Shown here: positions 23,542 to 35,301 of the stretch, piece after piece
Numbering within the stretch: the first letter of the stretch is position 1
Layout: every line of letters begins with the position of its first letter
DNA from: Asterochloris sp. CNOR1
Taxonomy: Eukaryota; Chlorophyta; Trebouxiophyceae; Trebouxiales; Trebouxiaceae
Assembly (NCBI GenBank): GCA_963969365.1
Contig: OZ017761.1
Coordinates: 310,001 to 374,000 of the forward strand
Direction: 5' to 3'
Length of the DNA stretch: 64,000 bases
Notes under the pieces: model-generated
Database searches by the model: none
Seen by the model: the letters and a program-made list of their open reading frames with translations, nothing else
Told to the model about the DNA's origin: nothing
Translations under genes and position numbers: made by a program

Positions 23542-26500
23542 GATGTCTTGGGTTGGAAGAATATTTGCTGGCAGCCCAGCACAGGCTGCCAATGCGGCTG
23601 CGGTGCCCCATGCACCTGCCAATGTCATGATCCATCCTGAGCAGGACCCGACCAACCGGGAGCAGACCGTGGCTGCCAAGAAGGACAAGACTCCTGCAAT
23701 GCAGTCACCCGCAGCAGACCCAGCTGCCCAGCAACATGCCTTCCAGGTGCGTTTGCTGAAAAGCAGTGGCCCCCCTCTCAAAGGCCACAAACTCGGCCCA
23801 CATCATGTCATTTGCGACTGTGTCCTGGCATTGACTCTTTGCCGCTCTGCTGCGTCCTGTGATCCTCAACAACACACACATGCGCTGGCACACTGCCTGA
23901 ACCAGTCTGTTTGTCTGTAGGTGCAGGAGCAGCTGCCTGCCGGCATGGGTCGCGACTGGGGCATGATGGGCAACCTGTTCGGCGCAGGAGGCGACACCAT
24001 TACTGCTGATGTGCCCCCACCTGCTGAGCCAACGACAAAGGCCACCTTTGACCTGGACTCTGAGCCCTCCAGCAGCAGCATGACTGCAAATGGCAGTGGC
24101 ATGGATGGGAAAGGCCGTTCCACTGGCCTGCAGCAGCCCCTTATGTCTGAGGCTGCCCGCATTGCTACCACTTTGCCCACATGGCGCCAGCAGGTAATTT
24201 ACTGCTCTGCATACCTGGCACCAGCTGCTAATTTAGGGTAAAGTCATTATGATCTTATCATCAGGTTTGCAAAATTGCCTGCCAAGCAAGTGTGCCTCCT
24301 CCAGGCTTGTTTGGTCACAGGCACCTGCAGCTCTGCTGTGCAGTGGCTGCTTGCGCGGCAGAGACAGGCACGAAATATGGAAATTTGTGCTGCTTGCTTT
24401 CAGATGACGTTCAGGGCGCTTCTCGTGGGCCTGCTGCTGGGCGTTGCCTTCAGTCTGATCACCCTCAAGCTGAACATCACAGCCGGTGAGCCTGAGCTGC
24501 TGGAGGAGGTTGCCTTGGCAGGGACGCTTTGGGGAGCAGACACCATTTTGGCTGGATGCTGTGCTCTTCCACTTCTTGCTGCACCTCAGTTGTGACCAGC
24601 AGCACCAGGTGCTGTGTGCAGCAGCATTGTTTGCCCCTGTTTGCTTAGGCAATTGGCAGGCACAGCTGAGACATTGCTGTCACCCTGCAGGTGTCATCCC
24701 TGGATTTGGCCTGCCATCGTGCCTGCTGGGCTTTGCCATGATCCGCGGCTTTGCTGCAGGTTCTGCCAAACTTGGGTGGTCCATGGGTGAGTTAACGATA
24801 TGCTGGTAGACTAAACCTCTCAAAACCCTCTGCTTGACAGTGACACTCATTTTCAGCATGATCGGATCTGTCTGCCTCTTGAGACTGCTGACGCTGCATG
24901 CAGGGCTATACAGTCCTCAGGAAATCACGTGAGGGACCACAGCGTGCCTAGTCACATTGCGTAGTGCTTGACTGGAATTCATTATGGCCTTGATTACCCT
25001 ACTGCTTTAAGCTTTGAGTTGCAAATGCTGCTGCTCTGTCTGCAGGGTGGTTCAGACCATGGTTTCTTCAGTCAGTGACCTACCCTTTTCAGGTCTGGCC
25101 TCTGCACTACTGGACCAGCAGAAATGCTGCACTGACTGCGTGGCGCATGCGGGTGCTACGTGTGTCCGATGCCAAGTGTGTCTGGCTCCCTCTCAGCTCA
25201 AAGAGCTCATTATGCTGCAGGCGGCTTTGCAAACTATCTGCTTGGAATGAACAACCAAACGTGAGCCCTGGCATAGCTATCTGTCACACGGCCAAAGGCC
25301 ACAGGCCTTTCCTCCATCCATGCACATGCTGTGTGTGCCTTGTCATGTTCATGATGTACTGGAGCAGTCAGCTGGCCTACACCTGCTGCAGGTACACAAA
25401 CTTGGCGGGCCAGGCAGGCAACAGGCCACAGGATGTCTATGAGCCCACATTGGGGCGCATCATCCCCTATCAAGTCTGCATCGCCTTCATTGGCATCTTC
25501 ATGGTCATGATCATCAAGAAGGTGGGTGCTCAAGAGTTCTGGGTCACAATATTCTGCCGTGATAAGTGGGCTCTGCTGTCTGTCCCGCATGTCCAGCTGC
25601 TGAGTTTCTTCTTCGCCTGCATCTCTGCTTGCATGCATGCCCATTAGCGTCCCAGCTTGCGTCAATGATTGTCATCCTCTTAAGTGACAGCAGCTCCCAG
25701 ACGTGCACCTAGACATTGGTGCACCTTGCTTGTGCAGACCATCATCATTGACTGGGGCCTGCCCTTCCCCAGCTCCAAGGCTGCTGGGGAACTGATCAAG
25801 GGCCTGCACACCAAGCGGGGGGCTGCCAATGCGATGACCCAGGTCAAAACACTGGGATATACCAGCCTGGCTGCCTTTGTCTGGGACTTCTTTGAGTGGT
25901 GAGGCTGGCTGTAGGTCTGCTTGCCACCTAGCGCTTGTGTCATTTGGAACATAAGGGATTCTCTGCACCCTGTGCACCCCAGTCAACTCTTGTGCTGCCC
26001 TGCAACCAATGCAGCCTTCAGATGCCATGCTGCGGCATAGCACATCTGTCGTTGCATGCTGTGAATGGGTCCACCTCTAGTCCAGCTGCTGCTGTGCGCG
26101 ATTGTTGAAAGGCAAGCCGACTAGGTGTGAGTGAAATGGCTGTCTTTGCTAGGTCACTCATTTCCGCCACCTGACCCACACCTGCCACTGCCAATCTGCA
26201 GGTTCTTTGCAGGCAACAGCAACTGCACAGGTGGCTGGGCCAACTATCCCACCTTTGGCCTTGGGGCACTGAACTACACCTGGAACTTCAACTTCGAGCT
26301 CACGTGAGACGCGCTACTTTACTGTGCTGATGTGTGCCTCTGCCTGGGAGTCTCTGTACTTGGAAAGGCTGTCAAAGTGATGACACCACTGGCAGTGGGC
26401 ACTGTAGTGCATGCTGTGACTCATTGCTGCCTGCCCTTGCAGTGCTCTGCCTAGGCTGCTGCAATCTGTTCCTGTCTTTAGCTGCAGCATCTTACTGCAG

Positions 26501-29500
26501 CTGACGTGTTTTGCAACTCAAAAAGTCCACATGGCACAGCATGCTGAAGTCAGACACACTCTGCCTGCAGGTTTGTTGGTGTGGGTTTCCTGGTGCCACA
26601 GGTCATTAACTACAGTATGATGGTGGGGGCCGTTGTCTTCTTCGGCATCCTGCTGCCGCTGATCCACAAGAAGGCTGGCAGCTGGTACCCAGCAGGTCAG
26701 CCTTTCTAATGCATCCCCAGCCTAGCTGAAGCTTGCTTCCTGGCCGCTGCTCAGCTGTGCCAGGCCTTTCATGGCTGCCTCATTTTGTCATGCTGATGTC
26801 GCAGGCTCAGCACATCACTGGCCAGTCCTGTCTTTGTCCATGCGCACTGTTTCCCTGTCATGACCTCACATGGCTGACTGCATATCCTGCTGCAGAGTAC
26901 TCTGAGCTGAGCACCAAGGACATCAGGGGGGTTTATGGCTACCAGCAATTCATTGCATTGTCCCTGTTCCTTGGTGATGGCCTGTATGCTGTTGCTAAGG
27001 TCACCTTTGTGGCCGCTCTGGGCATCACTAAGCACATCAGGGAGCGCAAGAGGCTGCCTGAGCACAAGACGGCACGGACCACATTTGTTGGTCGCAAGGT
27101 CAGCTCAAGAGCAACAAATTTTTTGCTGGTGCTTATACGTATTGTGTGCAGGCATCAGCTGCATGGAAACCAGTACGACTGGCATGCATTAGCGCTACCA
27201 GCTGGTGCTGTGCTTTGCTGCAGTGACTAGACTTGCACATCATGTGCATGCATGCATGGGTGCCCACTGTGCTCATTACAGTTTGCTGAGGCTGAGATGA
27301 AGCCAGCGGACAAAAAATGCTTGGACATCTGCAGCCAAAGCTCTTATCCAAAGCCACCTGCTGAAGCAACCGGCTGAATCTTTGACATTGAGCAGGCAGG
27401 TAATGTTGACTGCAGGTAAGCTACCTGACGGAGGAGACACCCGAGGAGAAGGCCTTGGCTGAGTACATCTTCCAGCATGATGTCATCCCCTGGTGGGTCC
27501 CCATTGGAGGTGAGCTGCTCACACTACACTTCTGTGCTCAGCAAGCTGAACTACTGCTTACTAGGCATGGTAGTAGAGCAGGTCACTCTGCCAGGCCACC
27601 AAATATGTGCAGCTCATCAGGGTCCCCCACTGATGTCTTTGCCAATGCGGTACCTGATATCAAGCCAGGTGTCAGTGTGGCGCTGTTGCTGTGCAGGCTA
27701 CATTTGCTTCATCATCATCGGCAGTGCCGTCATTCCTGCCATCTATCCCCCAGCCAAATGGTAGGCCATGTTTGACAGCATACAGTTCTCTGATGAGGTG
27801 GTCATGCCGCATTTCCGTCAAGAGTCCCTTGCTCTGCTGCTTGTTGGAATAATGCTCAAAGTGTGACGCAATAATTTACCATTGGCTATAAGCAAGTCTT
27901 GGGATGGTCTGCAGGTACGTGTGCTTTGTGATCTTCCTCATCGCCCCAATCTTCACCATCGTCAACTCGTATGGTGAGAGCTGTGCAGCCAGCAGTGCCT
28001 TGCGTGCAAGCTACCTTGTCAGCAGCAATAATGAGCAGCATGCTGACTGCATTTCTGCTGAGCCTGAGAGCAGCTCAGGTGTCTGCTTTGCTTGGGTAGC
28101 TTAGCAGGAAGCGCCCCAGAAATCACTCCTAGCACTTGTGGCCTGCAGCTGTGTGTGCCAATGAGGATTTCACTGCCTCCACATGCTGCTATGCAGGTGC
28201 GGGTCTGACGGACTGGAATGTGGCCAGTGTATATGGTCTTCTTGCCACACTCATTGTGAGTCATGCTTTGCTGGGCACCTACAGCAGCTTCTACAACGTG
28301 ACCAGCTCCTGCACAGCACTTGCCATCCTGCCCCAAGCATTCTCAACGCTGGTGACCAAAACCTCCTGGTGAAGCAGGCGTGGCACTTCCAGTCTGCTAA
28401 GCACTTTACTGTGTTGCACCTGGCCATGCCCCTCACTGACATCTCCTATGCAGGGAGCATCCTGGATTGGGGAGAACAATGGAGGTGTCATTGGCGGTCT
28501 TGCAGCATGCGGTATCCTGTATGGTGCCACCAATGCTGGTGCATCCGTCACAGGAGACTTTAAGACAGGTGTGAATTTCACAGTGTATACCATATTCTGA
28601 CATTGCGGCAATCTTGGGCAACATGCATGGCGTTCTGAGCTTGCAGACCTGCAGCTCACTGGGCCAGTGAGACCTGGCAGCTTCTGACTATGCTGGAGTG
28701 TGCTTTGCAGGCTACTTCACTCTGGCAGCCCCTAAAGCCATGTTCTTCACCCAGTTGCTGGGGGAGTGTGCAGGCGTCATCATTGCTCCCATGTGTTTCT
28801 ACCTGTACAACTCAGCCTTCAAGCTGGGCGTGCCAGGAACAGAGTGGGCGGCGCCATTTGCCACTCTCAACAGAGCGGTGAGGCAGGCCTGTCACCATGT
28901 GCTTGTCTAGATGGCCATCCCATCTGTATTTGCAGCCGATCCCCTGTTGCAGCACCTGCTGATGAGTGCGATCAAGCCCAGCCTGCAGTTTTGTTCAGCA
29001 AGTGGACTACTATGTTCTGCAGGTTGCGGTCGTTGCAGTGGAAGGACTCGGCCACCTGCCAAAGAACTGCCTGGCCCTCTGTGCCGGCTTCTTCTTTGCT
29101 GCCATCTTGATGGCCGTTGCCAGGTTAGAGGCTGCTGTGCTCTGTGCAGGCCATGTATACCATGGTATTAGCTTGCCTGCATGTATGAACACTGCAGAAA
29201 ATATGTGCGAGCTATCGTTCTGTCCCTTGATGATAATCAGCGCTGTGAGCTCACTGCACTGCTGCTGCTGCTGCAGGGACTGGGGCCGCCCAGCATGGTT
29301 GTTCAGATACGTACCTGTCCCCATGGCCATGGGCATTCCAGCAGTCGTTGGGGCTTGGCTTGCAGTGGACATGTGCGTAGGCGGCGTTATCCTGTTTGTG
29401 TGGGAGAAGTTCAACTTTGAAGCGGTGAGTGCTCCTCTGCTACACTAAAGGAATGCTTGGTCCGGCAAAGAAAACCGCTTATGTTGGGAGTGCCTGGTTT

Positions 29501-29886
29501 GGCAAAGGTGCACAGCAGTCTGGATTGGGGCATGTCTGCAGAGCTTCTGTTCCTAGAAGTGAAGAGGCTGATTGGAATGGGCCTGCTGTGAATCTGGGCT
29601 GAGTTATGTTCAAAGACTTTGCTGTTCCTCTGCAGGCACGGGTTCTGGCAGTGCCTGTTGCCAGCGGACTGATTGTTGGCGAAGGCGTCTGGGCGCTACC
29701 TCAGGTACTAGCCACACTGTACACAAAGCCTATATTGAGCTGCACTGCATATCAGCCGGGCTGTCTGTGGGTTCCTTAAGTCTGAGGCAGCCGCCGTGTG
29801 TTGTGCAGGCCATTCTGCAGCTGGCTCAGGTGACAGCTCCCGTCTGTATGTCATTCTTCTCAGGCAGCGCCCCAACCACATCTTGA
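23542..29886 (+). CDS. Yellow stripe-like (YSL/OPT) metal-chelate transporter
   Basis: Polytopic transporter of the oligopeptide transporter family, YSL branch, which in plants moves metal-nicotianamine or phytosiderophore complexes. A hydrophilic N-terminus (exons from 23542 and about 23923) is followed by TFRALLVGLLLGVAFSLITL, GVIPGFGLPSCLLGFAMIRG, microexons 24904-24928 (25 nt, LYSPQEIT), 25046-25074 (29 nt, VVQTMVSSVS) and 25221-25260 (40 nt, GFANYLLGMNNQT), then 25392-25521 (AGQAGNRPQDVYEPTLG). Further exons give DWGLPFPSSKAAGELIKGLH, FFAGNSNC...YPTFGL, STKDIRGVYGYQQFIAL, HDVIPWWVPIG, YICFIIIGSAVIPAIYPP, GAGLTDWNVASVYG, GYFTLAAPKAMFFTQLLGE, EGLGHLPKNCLALCAGFF, RYVPVPMAMGIPAVVGAW and ASGLIVGEGVWALPQ. 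Stop at 29886. Phase is kept through every junction I checked, including the three tiny exons. The first ATG directly follows a CTGCAG, so a non-coding first exon may lie upstream. Confidence 0.9.
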
Positions 29887-31695
29887 TGCGTTTGCACCTG
29901 TGAGCCCTAAACCCAGCACCCCACCAAAAGAAGTTTCGATCCTAGCAGCCGGCCAAGAAGTTTCAATCCCAGCAGCCAACCGAAGAAGTTCTGAAAACAA
30001 TTCTTGTACGACAAAGATGCTGCAACAGAGGTATGGAACTGCTGAGATCACAGCCACCTCGACATGTGCCAGCATCACAAACCAGCAGCTTATTGGAAAC
30101 TTCTGTATCAGGACCAACTCCTTGCATGTGACTCTGTGCCTTGCCTAATGGCACACAAGTGCTATCAGCCAAGTAACATGTCACTTGTCTTGCCTTCAGT
30201 AACCACCTGATCAATGGGTGCTTGCACAAACAATCATATTATAGCAGCGCGTTTTCAGCAGCCTTTTCTTGGGTTTGTGTGTGTTTATGTTGCCGTGTCC
30301 AAACCTCTCCTGAACTCACCATCTTTGTACTCAGCCAGTGGCTACACAATCATATGGAACCTGCTTACCCCTGAACAGGGCTTGTTTATTCATTACAAGT
30401 AGCTGAAGGAAATTGAAGTTGCTTGACTGTTTTGGGTGCTCATTGAAGTGCCAAGACCCTTTCATTTGTTGACCTGCAGCTGTACTGTGAAACATTCCAT
30501 TGTTACCAGCCGATCTACTGGATGCTGGGACACACTTCAACATGGGCAACAGACTAAAGACTTAGCAGTGGTACAGGATGCATACAGCTCTGCAAAATCC
30601 TCATAAATGGACTGATCCTATCTAATACTCTGCAGGGCCAGCAGGTATGCCTTTGACCCCAAGGTAAACTGCACACCTATACGGTCAGAGCCCCAGACTC
30701 AAGGCACACTGCCATCCTGTGGATGACACTTGGCAAGCTGCTGTTCTTCAGCCAAATATACTATCTGAGTGTTCTGGTGCTCTGGCGACACTTGAAAACC
30801 AGGCGGACCGTGCTATGGCCACACTTGATTAGGGAGCTTGAATGTCTGGCTGCCAGTATACAGTACAGTCAAGGGCTGCCTTGCTCATTGGTACTGGCAG
30901 CCGGACATACATGCTCGCTAATCAGGGCATTTGCGCATGAGCAGTGCAGGGGCATGAACTACTGCGTGATGGAGGACCAGAAGGATGCTGACAGAGCCAC
31001 CATGCCTGATGGCTCTGCCTCCAGTGGGTGCTGGGCAGCCTGCCCTGCATCAGCAGCAGCCCCAGACAGGTGGGCCAAACGTACCTCACCATCCAGCTGC
31101 ACTGCTTTCTGGAGCGTCCCTGTTGGACGCAGGCTCTGCTTTGAGCACAATCACATCTAGCGCAAGCATTTGTCAAGTGTACTTGCGGCCTGGTCCAGCA
31201 AGGGTGCGGGGGATGTTCCTGGCTGGCCTTGTCAGCTGGCTTTGTTGCAAGCTCAGACTGAGACAAAGGCTCAGGACAGTCATTTTGTACGACGCCCGGG
31301 AGAACAAGGGGAGATTGGCACAGCATACTATCTGGCAGGCGGCATCCTATCGAGCTCAGCTTCTGGCCACAATTAGGCCTGCGGCGCATTGAGGCACGTG
31401 CCTCCCTGGCAGTTGCTAAGCATGGCATGACGGCTTTGATGTTCAGGGTGCCAATCACAAATTGAGCAGCAGGCATCCCAGCTCATCTTTCCTGTTGCAC
31501 CTCAAACGTTGTGATTCCCAGCCTGTACCCCAAGAATCAGCAACACGGTCTGAGGGCCCTAGACAGTGAGCTGAGGCTGACATGGCAACTGCACACTGCT
31601 CACAACATACCTACCCAGCTTGTTTGTATTTTGCTGTCTAATCAGTTGCAGCACAGGCAGGCAGGCTGCTGTGATGCAGTACCATGAGCACAAGC
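29887..31695. other. 1.8-kb gap downstream of YSL
   Basis: 3' UTR of the YSL gene, then anonymous sequence. At 29934-29993 a 27-bp motif (caagaagtttcaatcccagc type) is repeated about 2.3 times. A 145-codon plus frame (30723-31160) and a 184-codon minus frame (30922-31476) overlap each other; neither resembles a known family and both are Cys/Trp/Arg-rich, as expected of chance frames. Confidence 0.45.
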
Positions 31696-31917
31696 TGTGG
31701 CCCAGGGGTTACATGGTTGCTATGGACTTGGGTCTGACGCCAGGTACAAGGATGTGAGGTGTGTGAAGTATGAGAGGTCTGCTAGCAAGGTGAACAGAGT
31801 GCTATATATACCAATCATTATCATTACCTATCAAGGTAAGCTCATGGCAGGTTCTGGCAGCTGCAGTAAAAGTGTCTGGCAGGTCTGTTAGGTTCTAGTA
31901 GGTAGCCGTGTGCTACA
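31696..31917 (-). mobile_element. Solo LTR (family of the gag-only elements), TSD CAAGC
   Basis: A lone long terminal repeat starting TGTGGCCCAGGGG and ending GTGTGCTACA as read on the plus strand; orientation is set by the related elements downstream, whose genes lie on the minus strand. Flanked on both sides by CAAGC, a 5-bp target duplication. It is what LTR-LTR recombination leaves behind and is somewhat more diverged than its neighbours, so probably older. Confidence 0.88.
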
Positions 31918-33319
31918 CAAGCAATGCTTCATAAAGTGCAGCCCTGCATGGCAAAGCCTCAGTGTAAAGTCTGGACGATTGCGAAATGCTGTATGGGCTG
32001 AACTGTAAGCCCATAATCAGCCCATGCTTGCTTACTGCTGACTTTGCCCCTGCCAACATGATATTGGATTTCTGTCCTCTCTTCGGGTCTGGACTTGATG
32101 GCCCTCTAAACCCCTCCCTGCTTCAAGCAGACAACCAGTGCTGCTGAAGCACCGCCTGGCCACGGCGATATCCGAACCAACGGCAGAACAGCTTGTGCCC
32201 CCCACTGGGCCATCTTAAACGGGTACAACACCTCCCCAGATGCTCTTCAGCCGAGTTGGGTCTTACTGGAGTCTCTGGGAATAACAAATGTGAGCTCTGA
32301 CCTGTGACTAAGAGGCAGGTAACCCTGTTACAGCTGCCCACTGCTTCTGGAACCTGCAAAGCACCACAGGGCTTTGGTCGCTTCTGCAAGGACTGCTGCA
32401 ACACACCATGTACTTGTGACCCTGCTGCATACAGTTCAGCTCTGCTGGCAGCTGCTGCCGCGCCTGCTGCAAGCGCACTGAGCATTTCGGGGCAGCACGT
32501 CCCTAAGCAAGACCAGCTTTGGTGCGCCATGAACTGCAGCAGTCCTTTGACTGCTGCATGCCGACCTGCACTGCCAGGACCTGCTGCTGGCAGTGTCAAA
32601 ACAGCATGCCGTAGCTGCTGGTGCTGCAGAGCATCCTGCACTGATGCAAGGCCTGCTTTCTCGAGTGCTCAAACAAGCTCCTTGCACTACGGCGTGCAGC
32701 CTTCGTCTGGCCACTGCCTGGGAAGCAAAGAAGCTGTGCTGAGCACCACAGGACAATCCTACTCATACAGGACCTGCTGTGTCAAGCAAGACACGCAGCA
32801 GTCCCCCGCACTGCCGCTGCTAGCAGTCTTGCATTGTAGTGACCTGCTGGTAGTCTGCAGCATCTCTGCAGCAGCCAACATCTGCAACTGCGGCTCATCA
32901 GCGGTCAAGTCTGTCACAAATTCATCACAGAACTCAAGTGAAGTGGACCCTGCAACAGGCAGGGCAGGAGCACTAGCTGAAAGCTCCGACTTGTTGGGTC
33001 TGGTCTGTCCTGAACAGCTCTGTCTGGCTGGCTGCTAGCGCCGCAGCTCCTCAGCCCCACGTTGAGCTGGGCAGGGCTCATCTGCTGCCCCTGCCTGCCC
33101 ACCCTGGCCCGGCTCTGTCATATCACCACCACCTGCAAGTACAGGTAGCCATGACAAGTTTGGTCTGACTTGGCCTTGGAGAAGACAACACTGCAGGCCA
33201 GCATGAACGTTATCTCGCCTTGAGCAGGAAGGCGGATAGCCAGCAAGTGAGGGGCTGCAAAAGATGCAGGCTGCCTTGTGTAAACTGACGTGGTGCAGGC
33301 AAAGCCCCAGCACACCTGC
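31918..33319. other. Anonymous stretch with a 244-codon open frame
   Basis: The only notable content is an open frame on the plus strand at about 32304-33038 (no early ATG; first codon GTG). Its product is rich in Ser, Ala and Cys with a CKDCCNTPCTC stretch near residue 30. No domain is recognised and no splice-like structure supports it. It may be chance, given the stop-poor composition. No other feature is seen. Confidence 0.3.
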
Positions 33320-35110
33320 TGTGGCCCAGGGGTTACATGGTTGCTATGGACCTGCGCCCTGAGGCCAGGTACAAGGATGTGAGGTGTGTGAAGTATGAGA
33401 GGTCTCTTGGTGAAGTGAACAAAGTGCTATATATACCATGTTATTGTAATTTCATAGCGTAAGCTCATGGAAGGTTCTGGCAGGTGCAGTAGAAGTGTCT
33501 GGCAGGTCTGGTAGGTGTGGCCCAGGGGTTACATGGTTGCTATGGACTTGGGCCCTGAGGCCAGGTACAAGGATGTGAGGTGTGTGAAGTCTGAGAGGTC
33601 TGCTAGCAAGGTGAACAGAGTGCTATATATACCATATTATTATCAATATTCATAAAGGTAAGCTCATGGAAGGTTCTGGCAGGTGCAGTGGAAACTTCTG
33701 GCAGGTGAGTAGAAGTGTCTGGCAGGTCTGGTAGCTTCTAGTAGGTAGCTGTGTGCTACATCCTTCCCCCCTTTGATACTGAAGCTCCTTGGGGGGGGGG
33801 GGGGGGCATGTTGTGTGGCGCACGTTGGCATGTGCCAAGTGCGTTTGTTGCGTTGCTGTGGTTCAATGCGGTCTGCATTGGTTGCTCAGGTCCTTGGATC
33901 TTTTCCGCAAGGTGCGCTGTACCCAGGTGATGCTCTCTGTGTTGTCCTTGGGGTCTCATTTGGTCCACTGTGATCTGTGATGGGTGTCCGGATCCTTGGA
34001 TTCTGGTCCGCAAGGTGCTCTGTGCCCGGGTGGTCTCTGCGATGGTGTTGTCTCTGCGATGGTAAGGTCTCTGCGATGGTGTGGTCTCTGCGACGGCATG
34101 GTCTCTGCGATGGTGTTGTCTCTGCGATGGCATGGTCGCTGCGATGGTGTTGTCTCTGCGATGGTGTGGTCTCTGCGATGGTGTTGTCTCCGGTGTCTTA
34201 GGATCCATGATGTGGCACAAGCTGTGGTAGTGCTCGAGGTGTTGTGGTCTGGGAGTTGCTGCCCAAGGGTCACCCTTGCCTGAGCCGGTCCGCTCTAGTC
34301 TGCAAGGATGTCCCTTCTTGAATTTGGGTAGTCTTGGTCTGGGTTGTCGAAGTTGGCGTGGCTCTGCTGGCGCAGGTCTGTGCCAAAGCTGTGTGATCAG
34401 GTTGGCCAGCTAGTCTCTGGGTTGCTCTTGTGTTGAGGATGTTGTTGGACGCACGGTGGTTGACGGAGTGCGCTCTCGAGCACGGTGCCCAAGTTGGTGG
34501 CAGCGGAAGCTCTGCTTGCCTCTGAGGAGGCGGTGTCGCTCTGTGGGTGGGCGTCTGGTCAGGGCACCCAGCTGCATGGGTTGTGGTCCCAGGTAGGGAG
34601 GTCAGAGTGTCATCTGGTGCAGCCAGTTGGATGCTGCACCGCTGCGGCGGTCTCCTTGGAACTTGTCTGGCTTGGGTGATTTGGGTGGCTTAGGTGCTGA
34701 GTGGACAGCCTGCTGTGTGCTCAGCTGCTGTGGGGCACTAGTGGCTGTGACCAGGGAAGCCCCGAGCTCCATGATCTTGGCTTGCATGGCTGCAGGGTCC
34801 ATGGGGAATGATCGAACAGAACCTCCGAAACCAAGTTGTGGCCCAGGGGTTACATGGTTGCTATGGACTTGGGCCCTGAGGCCAGGTACAAGGATGTGAG
34901 GTGTGTGAAGTCTGAGAGGTCTGCTAGCAAGGTGAACAGAGTGCTATATAAACCATGTTATCATCAATATTCATAAAGGTAAGCTCATGGAAGGTTCTGG
35001 CAGGTGCAGTGGAAACTTCTGGCAGGTGAGTAGAAGTGTCTGGCAGGTCTAGTAGTTCTAGTAAGTAGCTGTGTGCTACAGTAGGTGCTAGTAGGTAGCT
35101 GTGTGCTACA
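33320..35110 (-). mobile_element. Solo LTR split by a later retroelement insertion, TSD CCTGC
   Basis: The left part of an LTR (33320-33515) is followed at once by another complete element (33516-35080); the last 25 bp of the same LTR resume at 35086-35110. The outer flanks are CCTGC on both sides, so this was a solo LTR with its own 5-bp target duplication before the second element landed in it. Confidence 0.88.
33516..35080 (-). mobile_element. Gag-only LTR retroelement nested in the solo LTR, TSD GTAGG
   Basis: Two LTRs (33516-33760 and 34837-35080) bound about 1.1 kb of internal DNA on the minus strand. Both flanks read GTAGG, the 5-bp target duplication. Internal parts: a leader and primer-site region identical to that of the whole Gypsy element at 43.2 kb, a fragment of gag, a minisatellite of 'ctctgcgatggtgt'-type units (about 34035-34190) and the purine-rich tract next to the 3' LTR. 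No reverse transcriptase or integrase is recognised. The LTRs differ at about six places, so it is older than the whole Gypsy element but still young. Broken, non-autonomous fossil. Confidence 0.85.
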
Positions 35111-35301
35111 CCTGCAGGCACCTGGCAGTTTGCAGGGCCCCTGGTGTTGAGGCTTACTGCACTGCTGGCACTCCGTATTGCCGCAGGGGTAATGCAAGTC
35201 CTGAGGGCGCTATGTCTCATGCCGCGGCAGCGGTGTCATCAGCACTGCAGGTGGCCAGCGGTCGAAGCTTCCCGATAGCCTGCACCTGCATAGGAAACAA
35301 A

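Noticed and set aside
30723-31476. Overlapping 145- and 184-codon frames on opposite strands
   Set aside because: No homology, no splice signals, composition rich in Cys, Trp and Arg typical of chance frames here, and they exclude each other.
34035-34190. Regular short repeats resembling a CRISPR array
   Set aside because: Units of about 15-18 bp lie head-to-tail without unique spacers, inside a retroelement in a eukaryote; the same tract occurs in the second copy at about 37465. It is a minisatellite.
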